A stretch of DNA of 64,000 nt, taken from an uncultured Lachnospiraceae bacterium (GTDB lineage Bacteria; Bacillota; Clostridia; Lachnospirales; Lachnospiraceae). The stretch is from the NCBI GenBank assembly GCA_910579225.1, contig CAJTTI010000003.1, positions 135,907 to 199,906 on the forward strand, read 5' to 3'. Below the pieces are notes generated by a model. The model saw only the letters and a list, made by a program, of their open reading frames with translations. It did no database searches and was not told the DNA's origin. Below, one piece after another: positions 17,228 to 26,307 of the stretch; the first letter of the stretch is position 1; every line of letters starts with the position of its first letter. The position numbers and the translations under genes were made by a program.

Positions 17228-17446
17228 TCAGGTAGTAAGATCCAACAATTCCGCCTGCTTCAGCAGGAACCGATAGCGCATCTGTACCGCCTTCAGTTCG
17301 TAGATCGAGCAGTCAATCAGATCTGGATCAACTACATTTTCAAAAGTGGAATAGGCGCAGTCCAGGGCATATTTTGTCTTTTTGAGATCTTCTAAAAGCT
17401 GCTGCCTGCGGGAATCCGCGCTTGTATCTGGTTCTGTGCGTCTCAT
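17228..17446 (-). CDS. YaaL-like DUF2508 protein
   Basis: About 72 residues: MRRTEPDTSADSRRQQLLED, then the family pattern KTKYALDCAYSTFENVVDPDLIDCSIYELKAVQMRYRFLLKQAE. The minus frame is open much further upstream (to 17704), but that part overlaps the bofA gene and is not protein-like. ATG 17446 follows AGGAAGG at good distance; ATG 17452 is also possible. Function unknown. DUF2508 genes usually lie beside recR and bofA in Firmicutes; here the gene is divergent from bofA. Confidence 0.8.
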   Translation of the reverse strand: MRRTEPDTSADSRRQQLLEDLKKTKYALDCAYSTFENVVDPDLIDCSIYELKAVQMRYRFLLKQAELLDLTT

Positions 17447-17573
17447 CTGCATCTTCCTTCCTGTGCTGGGAAACTGGTTATTATCAGTATAGTCGCCAAT
17501 TGGAAAAATTATACGGAAACGGGAATATTTTTCAGCAGTTTTCATATAGTAGACCAGAGAGGAGGCGGCTGGA

Positions 17574-17846
17574 ATGGAGAAAGAGATGGGGGTTATTGTG
17601 ATTGCGGGAGCGTGTATGCTGGTGCTTTTTATGGTGCTGGTAAAGCGCAGGATCGAATTTTTTTTAAATTTCTGCCTGCGGGCGGTAATGGGAGGAATCT
17701 CCATCTATGGGATCAATCTGCTTTTAGCAGCATGGGGAATTTCCTGTTCGGTGGGGATAAATTTCTGCAGTCTTTTGACATCCGGAATCCTTGGATTCAG
17801 CGGGGTTTCTCTGCTTTATGCAGTTGCGGCTTTTCAATTTTTGTAA
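17574..17846 (+). CDS. bofA: BofA-family pro-sigma-K processing inhibitor
   Basis: 90 residues, two or three hydrophobic segments with the family's conserved end: FCLRAVMGGISIYGINLLL, then GINFCSLLTSGILGFSGVSLLYAV. In sporulating Firmicutes BofA holds the SpoIVFB protease inactive in the outer forespore membrane. Its presence is the main hint that the host forms spores. ATG 17574 has GAGGAGGCG upstream. It is transcribed away from the DUF2508 gene, which is unusual. Confidence 0.85.
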   Translation: MEKEMGVIVIAGACMLVLFMVLVKRRIEFFLNFCLRAVMGGISIYGINLLLAAWGISCSVGINFCSLLTSGILGFSGVSLLYAVAAFQFL

Positions 17847-17883
17847 GAATCTGCCAAAAATTGTGAACAAACTGTAAACAGCA

Positions 17884-17912
17884 TTTACTTTTCTAAAGGC
17901 ATTCTCTATAAT
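17884..17912 (+). promoter_or_regulatory. Sigma-A-type promoter for the tad operon start
   Basis: TTTACT (17884-17889), 17-base spacer, TATAAT (17907-17912). It lies about 120 bases before the tadZ-like start, giving a leader of about 115 bases. Confidence 0.65.
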
Positions 17913-18034
17913 AAAAAATGTGATAAACGTTTATCTGAAAGGTGGCATTCGCCATAGGCTCAAGTATTTCCGAGCCAGATTCCATTAAAAATTGCAGCAT
18001 GAAGAAACCGGATCTTGTGTTGCAGGAGGTAACA

Positions 18035-19030
18035 GTGAAAAACACAAGATTATGGATTGCGGATTCTGAAGTATCCTATGCAGATGCTTTCAGAGAATAC
18101 GTAAATCTGAGAAAAAGTCATTTATTTCAGGTACAAATGTGTACGGAACCGGAACAGTTTGAAAAAGTGCTTTCTTCAGAAGAGATTGAAATTCTGCTGA
18201 TATCAGTAAGATGGTTTGAAATGTTGAAAGACTTCATCCGGAATGAATGTGTGATCCTTTTATCTGAGGGCAGCGTTCCCAAAGAACTGGGCAGTTATCC
18301 AACCGTGTACAAGTATCAGTCTTCGGAGAATATTCTTCGGGAAATTATGTATTATTACTCGGAACAGGACGAAGAAGAGTATTATACACAGACGCATAGA
18401 GACAACCAGGTGATTGGGGTGTATTCCCCGTCGGAAGGGGTCAGGAAGAATCAGTTCGCGCTTACTTTAGGGCAAATCCTTGCAGAGGACCGGAATGTTT
18501 TATATCTGAATCTGGAGGAATGCTCCGGATTTTCTGAGATTCTTTGTGAAAGTCATTGGAACTTGTCAGACTTAATTTATTACCTTAGGCAAAATAAAAC
18601 GTCGTTTCTGTATCGCCTGAACAGCATGGTTCGCAAGATGGACCGTCTGGACTATATCCCACCCTGCGAGTCTTATACGGATTTTTGTCAGATTACCGTA
18701 GAAGAGTGGCAGCGTCTGCTACATTTGATCCGCACACAGAGTGCATATGATTTCATAATACTGGATCTTGGCAATCTTACAGGGCACGAAGCTGATCTGC
18801 TGAGACAATGCAGCGGGATTTATGTGCTGACAGAACGGGATATTATTTCCCAAGGCAGAGTTGAACAGTGGGAAGGTCATATCCGGACATCAGACGGTAT
18901 GGATATTCTGGAAAAACTTCAGAGGCTGGAATTGCCGAATTGTATAACGGAATTATGTGGGGAGGAAGACCTCCGTATGCTGCCGCAGCAGAAACTGGGA
19001 TATTATGTCAGAGAACTGCTGCAGGAATAA
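18035..19030 (+). CDS. TadZ/CpaE-like pilus assembly protein
   Basis: About 331 residues. An N-terminal receiver-like region (LWIADSEVSYADAFREYV, then EILLISVRW) is followed by a degenerate MinD/ParA-type ATPase region (VIGVYSPSEGVRKNQFALTL, then YDFIILDLGNLTG). The P-loop Lys pattern is altered (SPSEGVRKNQ instead of GGxGKT), as in many TadZ proteins. TadZ places the Tad/Flp pilus machine at a site in the cell. The frame is open from 17942, but GTG 18035 has the clear Shine-Dalgarno CAGGAGGT and is chosen. It lies 51 bases before tadA. Confidence 0.78.
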   Translation: MKNTRLWIADSEVSYADAFREYVNLRKSHLFQVQMCTEPEQFEKVLSSEEIEILLISVRWFEMLKDFIRNECVILLSEGSVPKELGSYPTVYKYQSSENILREIMYYYSEQDEEEYYTQTHRDNQVIGVYSPSEGVRKNQFALTLGQILAEDRNVLYLNLEECSGFSEILCESHWNLSDLIYYLRQNKTSFLYRLNSMVRKMDRLDYIPPCESYTDFCQITVEEWQRLLHLIRTQSAYDFIILDLGNLTGHEADLLRQCSGIYVLTERDIISQGRVEQWEGHIRTSDGMDILEKLQRLELPNCITELCGEEDLRMLPQQKLGYYVRELLQE

Positions 19031-19081
19031 TTCCTTTGAAACAGTAAGCTGCAGGACTGCAGAGCTGGAACAGGAGGTACC

Positions 19082-19910
19082 ATGGAACAGGCATCAGGGA
19101 ACTCAGAGAGATTTCTGGAGCTGAAAAGACGGATATTGGAACGGGTGGATTTAAGCAGAGAAGTGCCCGATGAGGAGATGCAGGACCTGATTGACGAGGT
19201 TGTACTGTCTTACGGAAGAGAACAAAAGCTCACATTGAATGATAAATGTCGACTGAAGAAGGAATTGTTTCATGCACTTCGGAAGATGGATGTTTTGCAG
19301 GAACTTTTGGATGAACCGGAAGTTACGGAGATTATGGTCAATGGCATGGAAGGTATTTTTCTGGAAAAAGGCGGAAAACTTATGCGCTGGGATAAAAATT
19401 TTTATTCCCGGGAGCGGATCCTGGATGTAATCCAGCAGATGATAGGCGCCTGTAACCGGGTGGTCAATGAATCCCAGCCTATTGTAGATGCGAGGCTTGC
19501 GAATGGCGACAGAGTACACGTAGTCCTTCCTCCTGTGGCTGTGAACGGGCCAATTATCACAATACGACGATTTCCGGAAAGCCCGATCACCATGGAGAGA
19601 CTTCTGGAACTGGAGAGCCTCTCCTTGGAAGAAGCACTTTTTCTGAAAGGGGCTGTCCGTTCCGGGTATTCAATTCTGATTGCAGGAGGGACAGGCTCCG
19701 GCAAGACAACATTTTTAAATGCGCTTTCGGAGTATATTCCGGAGGATGAACGGGTGGTGGTCATAGAAGACACTGCAGAACTTCAGATCCAAAAAGTGAA
19801 GAATCTGGTAAGGCTGGAAACCCGGACATCCGGGATGGAAGACTGCAGAGAGGTTACGATTCGGGATCTGATCCGGGCATCTCTGAGGATGCGTCCATCG
19901 AGAATCATCG
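19082..19910 (+). pseudogene. tadA: tadA/cpaF secretion ATPase, 5' part, interrupted by the 44-kb element
   Basis: Motor ATPase of the Tad/Flp pilus. Codons 1-276 are host: an N-terminal domain, EVTEIMVNGMEGIFLEKGG, the Walker A region LIAGGTGSGKTTFLNAL, the Asp box VVVIEDTAELQI, then IRDLIRASLRMRPSRII. Here the Walker B sequence VGEVRG should follow. Instead the reading frame enters foreign sequence and runs 29 more residues to a stop at 19999, giving a predicted 305-residue protein without Walker B or His box. The missing continuation, V-G-E-V-R-G-A-E-T-F, is found in frame at 63949-64000. The truncated product should be inactive as a motor. Confidence 0.93.
19907..19910 (+). repeat. Left attachment junction (attL), shared ATCG
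   Basis: Host AGAATC-ATCG meets element GAATATATGG here. The same ATCG occurs at the right junction (63946-63949). Removing everything between the two copies restores an uninterrupted tadA codon series R-I-I-V-G-E-V-R-G. Confidence 0.88.
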
Positions 19911-19959
19911 GAATATATGGAGCAACCGCCCCTATAATCCCTTATTTTCGGTCTTTATT

Positions 19960-19969
19960 ACAGGGTTTA
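19960..19969 (+). repeat. Candidate recombinase-binding motif near left end
   Basis: ACAGGGTTTA at 19960-19969 is repeated exactly at 63866-63875 near the right end, with related ACAGAGTT copies at 63857-63864 and 63912-63920. Placement close to both ends suggests recombinase arm sites, by analogy with other tyrosine-recombinase elements. Confidence 0.4.
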
Positions 19970-20065
19970 TATAATTCCTGTAGGAAAGCCTCTGTTTAAA
20001 GGCTTTTTAAATGCAAAAGACAAGTAACCTGAGTCACTTGCCTTTTTGTGGTGAAGTTGGAGCCA

Positions 20066-20500
20066 TTATAAATGGTCTGGTAAATTAAGATTATATGCTT
20101 CTTCTAATTGTGATTTTAGCTTTTTGATTTCTTCTAAAGCTTCTTCATATTTGTCTTTGTATTTATTTTCAGAAACAATGTCATTTTTTATTTTATCCAG
20201 AGCTTTTTTTAAATCCCTATTTTCTCTTTTGAGAATTTGAATATAAGTATCGGCTGAATCTTTACTTCTGTTTTTGCAATATCCAGTAGGAGTTATGTAT
20301 TTATCAGCCAATTCTTTCATATCTGGGTGTTTGGAAAAGTAAGTTCTGCTTACACCTGCCTCCCTACAAAGGTCAGCAAGAGTAAATTCTCCTTCTTTTC
20401 TTAGCTTGTTGATGGCTTTCTTCACATCATCAGCTTTTTTCTGTTTAACGGCTTCATTATGCTTTTTAACGCCAGCCATTTTTTTCTCTTTAGCTGTCAT
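20066..20500 (-). CDS. TnpC-like (DUF6262-type) DNA-binding accessory protein
   Basis: 144 residues: a basic N-terminus (AGVKKHNEAVKQKKADDV), a helix-turn-helix (FTLADLCREAGVSRTYFSKH) and a C-terminal coiled coil (~95-140, ILKRENRDLKKALDKIKND). This is the layout of Tn554 TnpC, which affects transposition frequency and orientation. Its start overlaps the end of the upstream recombinase gene by 11 bases, so translation is probably coupled. It is the last gene of the four-gene recombination operon, next to the left end. Confidence 0.75.
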   Translation of the reverse strand: MTAKEKKMAGVKKHNEAVKQKKADDVKKAINKLRKEGEFTLADLCREAGVSRTYFSKHPDMKELADKYITPTGYCKNRSKDSADTYIQILKRENRDLKKALDKIKNDIVSENKYKDKYEEALEEIKKLKSQLEEAYNLNLPDHL

Positions 20501-22355
20501 TTTTCTTAACCCCTTTCTCTAATTTTGAAATAATCTTTTCCAGAGCTTCTTTTTCCTTTAAAGCCTTTTTGAGCATCATAGTATAATCATTAGCCTCGGC
20601 TATCTTAATAGTTGCTTCAATCTCCAATAACTGTATATGATAAGCATTGAGAAACTGAAAACTTGGAATGAACATGGAGCAGTTAAAACATGCATTTGCT
20701 TTTGCACATGGAGTAGTTAGTGGATTTTTGCCACAATATCCATTACAAAGAGCAACAGATTTTTCTGGAATTATTTCTGCCATATCTTTTCCTTTTCCAA
20801 TGTTACGAATAAGCATTTCATCTTTTTCTAATCGTGGTCTTAATTGTTCTTTGACAACATCAGTAGTAACAGTTGCATAGTGACTTAATGAGCTTAATGT
20901 TGTTTGCCCTAATAATTGTGCAGCAATATCAACACTTGTACCTTCGCTGATGAGATTCGTAGCAACAGTAGCTCTAAATCTATGAGTGGTAACGTGGAGT
21001 ATCTTTCCATCCCTGCCTAAAACATTGTTTTTAACAAGTACCTTATTGATGTTCTCATTTATTGTTCCAATATTGACAGGTGTATTTTTTTCCGTAACAA
21101 AAACATATTTCACATTTTCTTCTCCAAATCGCTTTTTATTTCGCTCAATTTCTGCAAGCATAATCTTTATTGTAGTTTCAAATATTGGCTTTTCATTAAC
21201 CGCTTGCGTTTTGTACTGCCATAAATCAAGATAGTATGTGCCATCGTCATTCTGTTTAATAGCATTAACATCTAATTTTGCAAGCTCACAAAAACGCATA
21301 CCAAGAAATAATAAGCAGTAAACCATTCGACCATAGAGCTTTGGCATTTGTGGAAGGACATTAAGTAATCCTTTTATTTCTTTATCTGTAAGATATTTGC
21401 TTTCTTTTTTGGTTTTTAGAACATAATCATTACTCAAAAATAGCTGTTGCTGTGGCATGTTATCTCTTTCAAGTAGCTGCCCCCAATCGAAAAATACTTT
21501 TAGATTGAGTATGGCAACATTCGCCTTGTGAGAATTATATCCACTTGCAGTCCTTATCCAAGTAAAGTATTCTTCTACGACATCTCTGGTTAAATCAGCT
21601 AAACTTTTAAGCGGATTGTTTTCATCCAGCCAACGAATAAATAGTTTTATATCAAATAAATAAGCATATACAGCACCAAAGGTAATATCACGTAGTTTGA
21701 ATAAACAAAAAGCCTGTACATTTTTTAGAGTAGCGGGATTTTTTATTTCTCTAAAATCCAAAACCTTATCAGAATCTAAGCCTTTACAGAAAGACAATTT
21801 CTTAGGATGCCAGATTAGTTTTTCTGTTTCTGGAATATCCTTTTCATAATATTGTCTTATTATAGATTGAGCATAAGTGATGAATGTGGTAAATCTACTC
21901 TTTCTGCTTGCTCTCTTAAATTCCTGACCAACAAACTGAGTGCCATTTTCAATGGTTGTTTTATTCTTCTTATGTGTTGACAGGAAAAACTCAAATATAG
22001 ATAAGTCCTCCAGCTCAAGAATACTCTCACTATTGACCATATATGTATTGACATATTCAGCAAGAATTTTGTAGCGATCATAGTATTCGGCAAATGTATT
22101 GATTCTGATTTGCTTAACTTCGATTATGTAATACATGAAGTATTTGAACTCTTCTACAATAAATGGATTTTTGCAGAGAGTGAATTTAAAAATATTATCT
22201 GTGGTGTTTGAGCGAGCATTCCAGTCAGATTTTCTTTTTGCAGGAGCATTTTTATAAATATCCCACTCTTTGACTTTCCATTCATCGTCTTTGTATTTAT
22301 CTGGAATATCAAAGGTTGGTAGTGCTGGTATTAATTTTAATTGTTTCGCTGGCAT
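20490..22355 (-). CDS. TnpB-like large tyrosine recombinase (second copy)
   Basis: 621 residues, close to the length of Tn554 TnpB. The catalytic domain lies in the C-terminal half: first Arg in LLFLGMRFCELAKLD, H-x-x-R region TTHRFRATVATNLIS, then LLGQTTLSSLSHYATV with the nucleophile Tyr. The usual His of the LGH motif is Gln here (LLGQ), a variation to note. After the domain comes a Cys-rich knuckle (CNGYCGKNPLTTPCAKANAC, then CSMF) and a terminal coiled coil. The start overlaps the preceding recombinase gene by 47 bases and has GGAGGGAG upstream. It acts with the two neighbouring recombinases. Confidence 0.85.
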   Translation of the reverse strand: MPAKQLKLIPALPTFDIPDKYKDDEWKVKEWDIYKNAPAKRKSDWNARSNTTDNIFKFTLCKNPFIVEEFKYFMYYIIEVKQIRINTFAEYYDRYKILAEYVNTYMVNSESILELEDLSIFEFFLSTHKKNKTTIENGTQFVGQEFKRASRKSRFTTFITYAQSIIRQYYEKDIPETEKLIWHPKKLSFCKGLDSDKVLDFREIKNPATLKNVQAFCLFKLRDITFGAVYAYLFDIKLFIRWLDENNPLKSLADLTRDVVEEYFTWIRTASGYNSHKANVAILNLKVFFDWGQLLERDNMPQQQLFLSNDYVLKTKKESKYLTDKEIKGLLNVLPQMPKLYGRMVYCLLFLGMRFCELAKLDVNAIKQNDDGTYYLDLWQYKTQAVNEKPIFETTIKIMLAEIERNKKRFGEENVKYVFVTEKNTPVNIGTINENINKVLVKNNVLGRDGKILHVTTHRFRATVATNLISEGTSVDIAAQLLGQTTLSSLSHYATVTTDVVKEQLRPRLEKDEMLIRNIGKGKDMAEIIPEKSVALCNGYCGKNPLTTPCAKANACFNCSMFIPSFQFLNAYHIQLLEIEATIKIAEANDYTMMLKKALKEKEALEKIISKLEKGVKKNDS

Positions 22356-24141
22356 TATCTCCCTCCTTTTCCTCTAGTATTTGAATGATGTTTTCAAGTT
22401 CTTTTATTTGTCTTTTGGCTGTTTCAATGTTTGGTGTCCAGCCGTTTGCTTCATATATCACAAGCCTAGACTTAATTGTTGCAAGCTGATCCTTGTGAAT
22501 TTGCAGGAATTTCCTTGATGTCATAAAGTGTGGACATGAAAGACAAGCATCTACAGCAGGACAAGTGCCAAGTTTCGGAGCAAGTCCACATACACCATTT
22601 GGTAATATATTATTTTGTAGATTTTCTTTCAGCCATTCAGCTAATTCTGCTTCTCCAGTTTTTGAAAAATATTTATCAGCTTTCATTTTTCTAAACTCTT
22701 CTGGACGTTTTACATAGGAAAGTGTCATTTGTATCTCCTTATGCCAAAGGACAGCTTTTTGTATTGTGACGATTGGCACATTATAATTTTGATACAAGTC
22801 AGTAGAAATTGTGCGCCTATAACTGTGTGTCGTGTAATTGTAAAGTGTGCCATCTTCATTTTTAATGCCCCACTCATTGCATAATTTTTTGAAGTTATTT
22901 CTGAAAGTAAGTGCATTATATGGGTAATTCTTTTTTTCTTCAGATGGAAAGAGATATTCCTCCTCGTAATCAAGAGCATTTATAATTTTAATTTGCTCTT
23001 GGATCAGTTCAAACAACGCTTTAGGAATTAAATTCATAATTGCTTTTTGCATTTTCTGGCAGTTGTAAGGTCTAACATAATAACCATCTTTGCTATCTTC
23101 ATACAGGCAGTCTGTTCTAAGTTGGCATACGTCAGAGAGCCTCATACCTGTACAATAGTTAATCAAATACATAAGCAAATAGTTAAATGGAGCTTTGTGT
23201 AAATGATTGAAAATCTGTAATATTACATGTTCTGATACAATTTCATCACAGGCTTTACGTTCATTTTTTCTGCACATTCCTAAATTTACAGGAATAGGAT
23301 TTTTCATAATTCCCTTTACTGCAAGGTATTCATACATGCCATATATGCGAGAAATATTATGGTTATAGGCATCATCAGATAAATTCTTTTTAAAAACCAA
23401 GTATTTTCTGAAATCTTTATCTGTAACATCCAGTATGCTTTGTGGATATATAAAATCGCAAAATCTACAGATATGTGAAAAATAGTTTATTGCTGTTGAG
23501 AGAGCCTGCTCTGTATTACCGAGCAGATATTTTATATATAGTTTTGCATATTCTCTATTTTCTACATTTTCAATCTGTCTGAAATAGAATGTATATTCAC
23601 TTGAAGATTTATTGACACGTTCATCAGGCAACTGGAATATACTTTTATCCCAAGTATCTCGCTCGAACCCTTTTCTTGTATCATACATTTCAAGCAAGGC
23701 ATTTTTACAGGTGATAATGATTTTTTTACAATCTTTGTAATAATGATTTTCATTACAATACCTGTCAAAAAGTTCCTTTAGCTCTTTGTCAGGAATCTCC
23801 GTAATACCATTCAGGTCTGACATAAATTTTGCCAGTCTTAAAACATAATATATTCTGTCAGAAGCCCTTTTGTAAGGGACTTCACGACAGAAGATGGAAA
23901 AAAGTAAATCTCTAAATTGTTGTCTTGAGGTATCATTTTTAATTGAAGTAAAATCAATCACTACTTTATAAAAGCGTTTGCTTACATCTTCAAAGGGGAT
24001 TGATTTCAGTTCAACAATATCATCGCTTAATAATTCCATTACTCTGCTTTCTAATGGTGTTATACAAGTTATACTTTTTTTAGTTGCATCTGCGCTATGC
24101 AGCTTACTGGGTTTTCTTTTTAATTCTATAATCTTCGCCAT
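22309..24141 (-). CDS. TnpB-like large tyrosine recombinase (first copy)
   Basis: 610 residues. Catalytic residues are visible: Arg in NYCTGMRLSDVCQLRTD, H-x-x-R in THSYRRTISTDLYQN, a His in VLWHKEIQMTLSYV and the Tyr six residues on. The C-terminal Cys cluster (NGVCGLAPKLGTCPAVDAC, then CPHF) and following coiled coil match the other TnpB-like protein, so the two are diverged paralogues. It begins 4 bases after the TnpA-like gene's stop. In Tn554, TnpA and TnpB together catalyse site-specific integration; this element uses two B-type proteins. Confidence 0.88.
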   Translation of the reverse strand: MAKIIELKRKPSKLHSADATKKSITCITPLESRVMELLSDDIVELKSIPFEDVSKRFYKVVIDFTSIKNDTSRQQFRDLLFSIFCREVPYKRASDRIYYVLRLAKFMSDLNGITEIPDKELKELFDRYCNENHYYKDCKKIIITCKNALLEMYDTRKGFERDTWDKSIFQLPDERVNKSSSEYTFYFRQIENVENREYAKLYIKYLLGNTEQALSTAINYFSHICRFCDFIYPQSILDVTDKDFRKYLVFKKNLSDDAYNHNISRIYGMYEYLAVKGIMKNPIPVNLGMCRKNERKACDEIVSEHVILQIFNHLHKAPFNYLLMYLINYCTGMRLSDVCQLRTDCLYEDSKDGYYVRPYNCQKMQKAIMNLIPKALFELIQEQIKIINALDYEEEYLFPSEEKKNYPYNALTFRNNFKKLCNEWGIKNEDGTLYNYTTHSYRRTISTDLYQNYNVPIVTIQKAVLWHKEIQMTLSYVKRPEEFRKMKADKYFSKTGEAELAEWLKENLQNNILPNGVCGLAPKLGTCPAVDACLSCPHFMTSRKFLQIHKDQLATIKSRLVIYEANGWTPNIETAKRQIKELENIIQILEEKEGDNASETIKINTSTTNL

Positions 24142-24145
24142 AGTA

Positions 24146-25363
24146 TTAATCCTCCATATCTTGTAATAAAAAGTCTACGAGTTCATCGGTACTCATACCA
24201 TCAGGGTGAAATTCTTTATTTGCTTTATCGTAATATGTTTTCATAGCAGCCTGTCTTGTGGGTGTATCTGCTTTTGCATAGATAGAAGCGGTGGTATTGA
24301 CATTTTTGTGTCGCAGGGTGTCTTTGATTTCCACCATATCAGAGCCTTTTTGAAGCATATCTACCGCCAAGCCATGCCTGAGCATATGAGGGTGAAGTCC
24401 TTCGATACCTACTTTCTTACCAAGTTTAGAAACCATATCTTCAATGGTGTCACGTCTCATGGGTTTATATTTATTTGTGTCTGAGTATAGATTGATAATG
24501 ACGTAATCTGTATCAATATCTGATAAAGTTTCAATCAGGTAGTTATTAATTTCCCTGGCAAGAGCATCTGATACAAATACAATGCCTTCTGAATCATATT
24601 TCACAGCAGAATCAGGATTATTTGGATCGTTTCTTTTTGTGATATAGATTTTGTTGTTGCCAATATCTCTTAGGTCTGCAATATTAAGTCCAATTACTTC
24701 TGAGACTCTAAGTCCTCCTTCAAACATAAGTCCAATAATTATCCTGTTGCGCTGATTTGTTGCTTTTTCATAAAGAAGTTCATATTGACTTCTGGTGACA
24801 TATTCAATTCTCTTTTTGGGAACTTTCTCCTTTAAAATAGAGGTAAGTTTCTTTTCCTTCTTCAAAATCATTTCTGATAGGAAAGAGCCAAATTGAGAAT
24901 TGCTTCGTGTTTCTTTATAAAGATGTAGCGTGTCTATTCCTTCATCGAACTCTAAAAAATCGTAGAAGGACAGGACAGCATTCATGATCTGGTTTACAGT
25001 GATTGCCTGCCTTTTGGCTACATATCCGTTAATGGGAGTAAGTTTTTCATCATAGTCTGGATATTTGAGCCAGAACTTAAATGTTGACAGGTTTGACAAA
25101 ACCACTGATTTTTTGTTCTGCCCGACACCGACTGCTGTGTGATAATCAAGTCCTACAAGGGAAAGCCATTCATAATAGAGCTTTAAATGCTGCGCATATG
25201 TTTTGCTGGTATTACTGCTAAAGCCATTACTGAGCATATGGAGCATGAAGCGGTAGACTGGCATGATAGGTCTATTGTTATCGTCAACTAGAAAATAGAT
25301 AGTGCCGACAGCCTTTTTTACACTTTTGACTTCCATGCTGGTTCCTCCTTTCTTAATTTTCAA
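24146..25363 (-). CDS. TnpA-like tyrosine recombinase/integrase
   Basis: 405 residues. N-terminal SAM-like core-binding domain (~25-150), then the catalytic domain. Arg is in FEGGLRVSEVIGLN, H-x-L-R in GLHPHMLRHGLAVDML, His in DTLRHKNVNTTASIYAKA and the Tyr at its end. All active-site residues are present. It is the first gene of the minus-strand recombination operon; a GGAGG-type Shine-Dalgarno precedes ATG at 25363. It is transcribed divergently from the gene at 25553, so the 189-base gap between them should hold both promoters. Confidence 0.92.
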   Translation of the reverse strand: MKIKKGGTSMEVKSVKKAVGTIYFLVDDNNRPIMPVYRFMLHMLSNGFSSNTSKTYAQHLKLYYEWLSLVGLDYHTAVGVGQNKKSVVLSNLSTFKFWLKYPDYDEKLTPINGYVAKRQAITVNQIMNAVLSFYDFLEFDEGIDTLHLYKETRSNSQFGSFLSEMILKKEKKLTSILKEKVPKKRIEYVTRSQYELLYEKATNQRNRIIIGLMFEGGLRVSEVIGLNIADLRDIGNNKIYITKRNDPNNPDSAVKYDSEGIVFVSDALAREINNYLIETLSDIDTDYVIINLYSDTNKYKPMRRDTIEDMVSKLGKKVGIEGLHPHMLRHGLAVDMLQKGSDMVEIKDTLRHKNVNTTASIYAKADTPTRQAAMKTYYDKANKEFHPDGMSTDELVDFLLQDMED

Positions 25364-25552
25364 GGTGCAAAAGAATAGCGCTAATCTTTATATAAAAATC
25401 GTAACAGAAGATTTTATTTTCATAAATCTGTAGTATGGCGTTGGAATCGTGAATGGTTTTATTGCCTCTAAATGGCTTTTATGGTATGATAGATACAACA
25501 TACATACAATATATGTGTAAATTACATTAAACATTTAAAGGGGTATTTTTCG

Positions 25553-25987
25553 ATGAAAGTTAAAAAATCTCCATATGCTACAAAGCTGGTAGATATAAGC
25601 AAAGAAAGCTCTGCAAGCCTTAATTACAGGGTGCGGAGGGCAATCTGCGATTCATTGGAACACCGCTATCCGATTGACATTTACAATATTTCTAGGATGA
25701 CAGGCATAGCCAGACAGACGCTTTACAATGACAAAGAGATCAGGTCACTGATCGAATATTACAAAGAGTACTGCCAGCACAGGCTTGATAGCTATAAAGG
25801 GGAAACTGAAAAAGATGCAAAAGAAAGGATGAAGAAGTTCCGTTTTCTTGCGGATATGCCATCACTCCAAGGCATGGAGCCAGTGATGGATGAGCTTATA
25901 GAGGAAAATCATAGATTAAATACTCAATATATGAAACTTCAGACAAAGATTTTTGCTTTGGAAAATGGGATAGAGATAGAGAACTAA
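25553..25987 (+). CDS. TnpC-like (DUF6262-like) DNA-binding protein, divergent from integrase operon
   Basis: 144 residues, the same size as the TnpC-like protein at 20066. A basic N-terminus leads to a helix-turn-helix (IDIYNISRMTGIARQTLYND), followed by a charged helical region and a final coiled coil (ELIEENHRLNTQYMKLQTKI). It lies divergent from the integrase operon, a position typical for a regulator or directionality factor. Convergent with the gene at 26010. Role inferred only from architecture and position. Confidence 0.65.
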   Translation: MKVKKSPYATKLVDISKESSASLNYRVRRAICDSLEHRYPIDIYNISRMTGIARQTLYNDKEIRSLIEYYKEYCQHRLDSYKGETEKDAKERMKKFRFLADMPSLQGMEPVMDELIEENHRLNTQYMKLQTKIFALENGIEIEN

Positions 25988-26009
25988 GCTCTATCCCATT
26001 TTGTATACA

Positions 26010-26294
26010 TCAGTTTGAATCTTTGCTATAGTAAAATTCATTCATTACTTTTTCGCAATCCTCTTCACTGGTCAAGTCATAATGCCCGTAGTTAAGGCTC
26101 TTTGTAGTTTCGTTCCAACCAGTCCAAACTGCATATGTACCATCATCCTTTTTTGCCGATACCATATAAAGATAGGAATCGTCTGGATGATACGATTTTC
26201 TTCTAACTTTCAGAACAGCATACTTGGGGAGATGTTCCTTAAAATATGCTTTTACATCTTCTATAACTTCTACTGATACATATAATTTGCTCAT
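26010..26294 (-). CDS. Small conserved element protein, unknown function
   Basis: About 94 residues (MSKLYVSVEVIEDVKAYFKE..., with a core DDSYLYMVSAKKDDGTYAVWTGWNE). No family is recognised. The Shine-Dalgarno AAGGAGAAT precedes two close ATGs (26300 and 26294); the second is better spaced. Last gene of the minus-strand accessory operon running from 32279. Confidence 0.6.
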   Translation of the reverse strand: MSKLYVSVEVIEDVKAYFKEHLPKYAVLKVRRKSYHPDDSYLYMVSAKKDDGTYAVWTGWNETTKSLNYGHYDLTSEEDCEKVMNEFYYSKDSN

Positions 26295-26307
26295 ATTCAT
26301 ATTCTCC

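Noticed and set aside
19082..19999. A naturally short TadA
   Set aside because: The missing Walker B segment is found in frame at the other end of the AT-rich block, so this is an interrupted gene.
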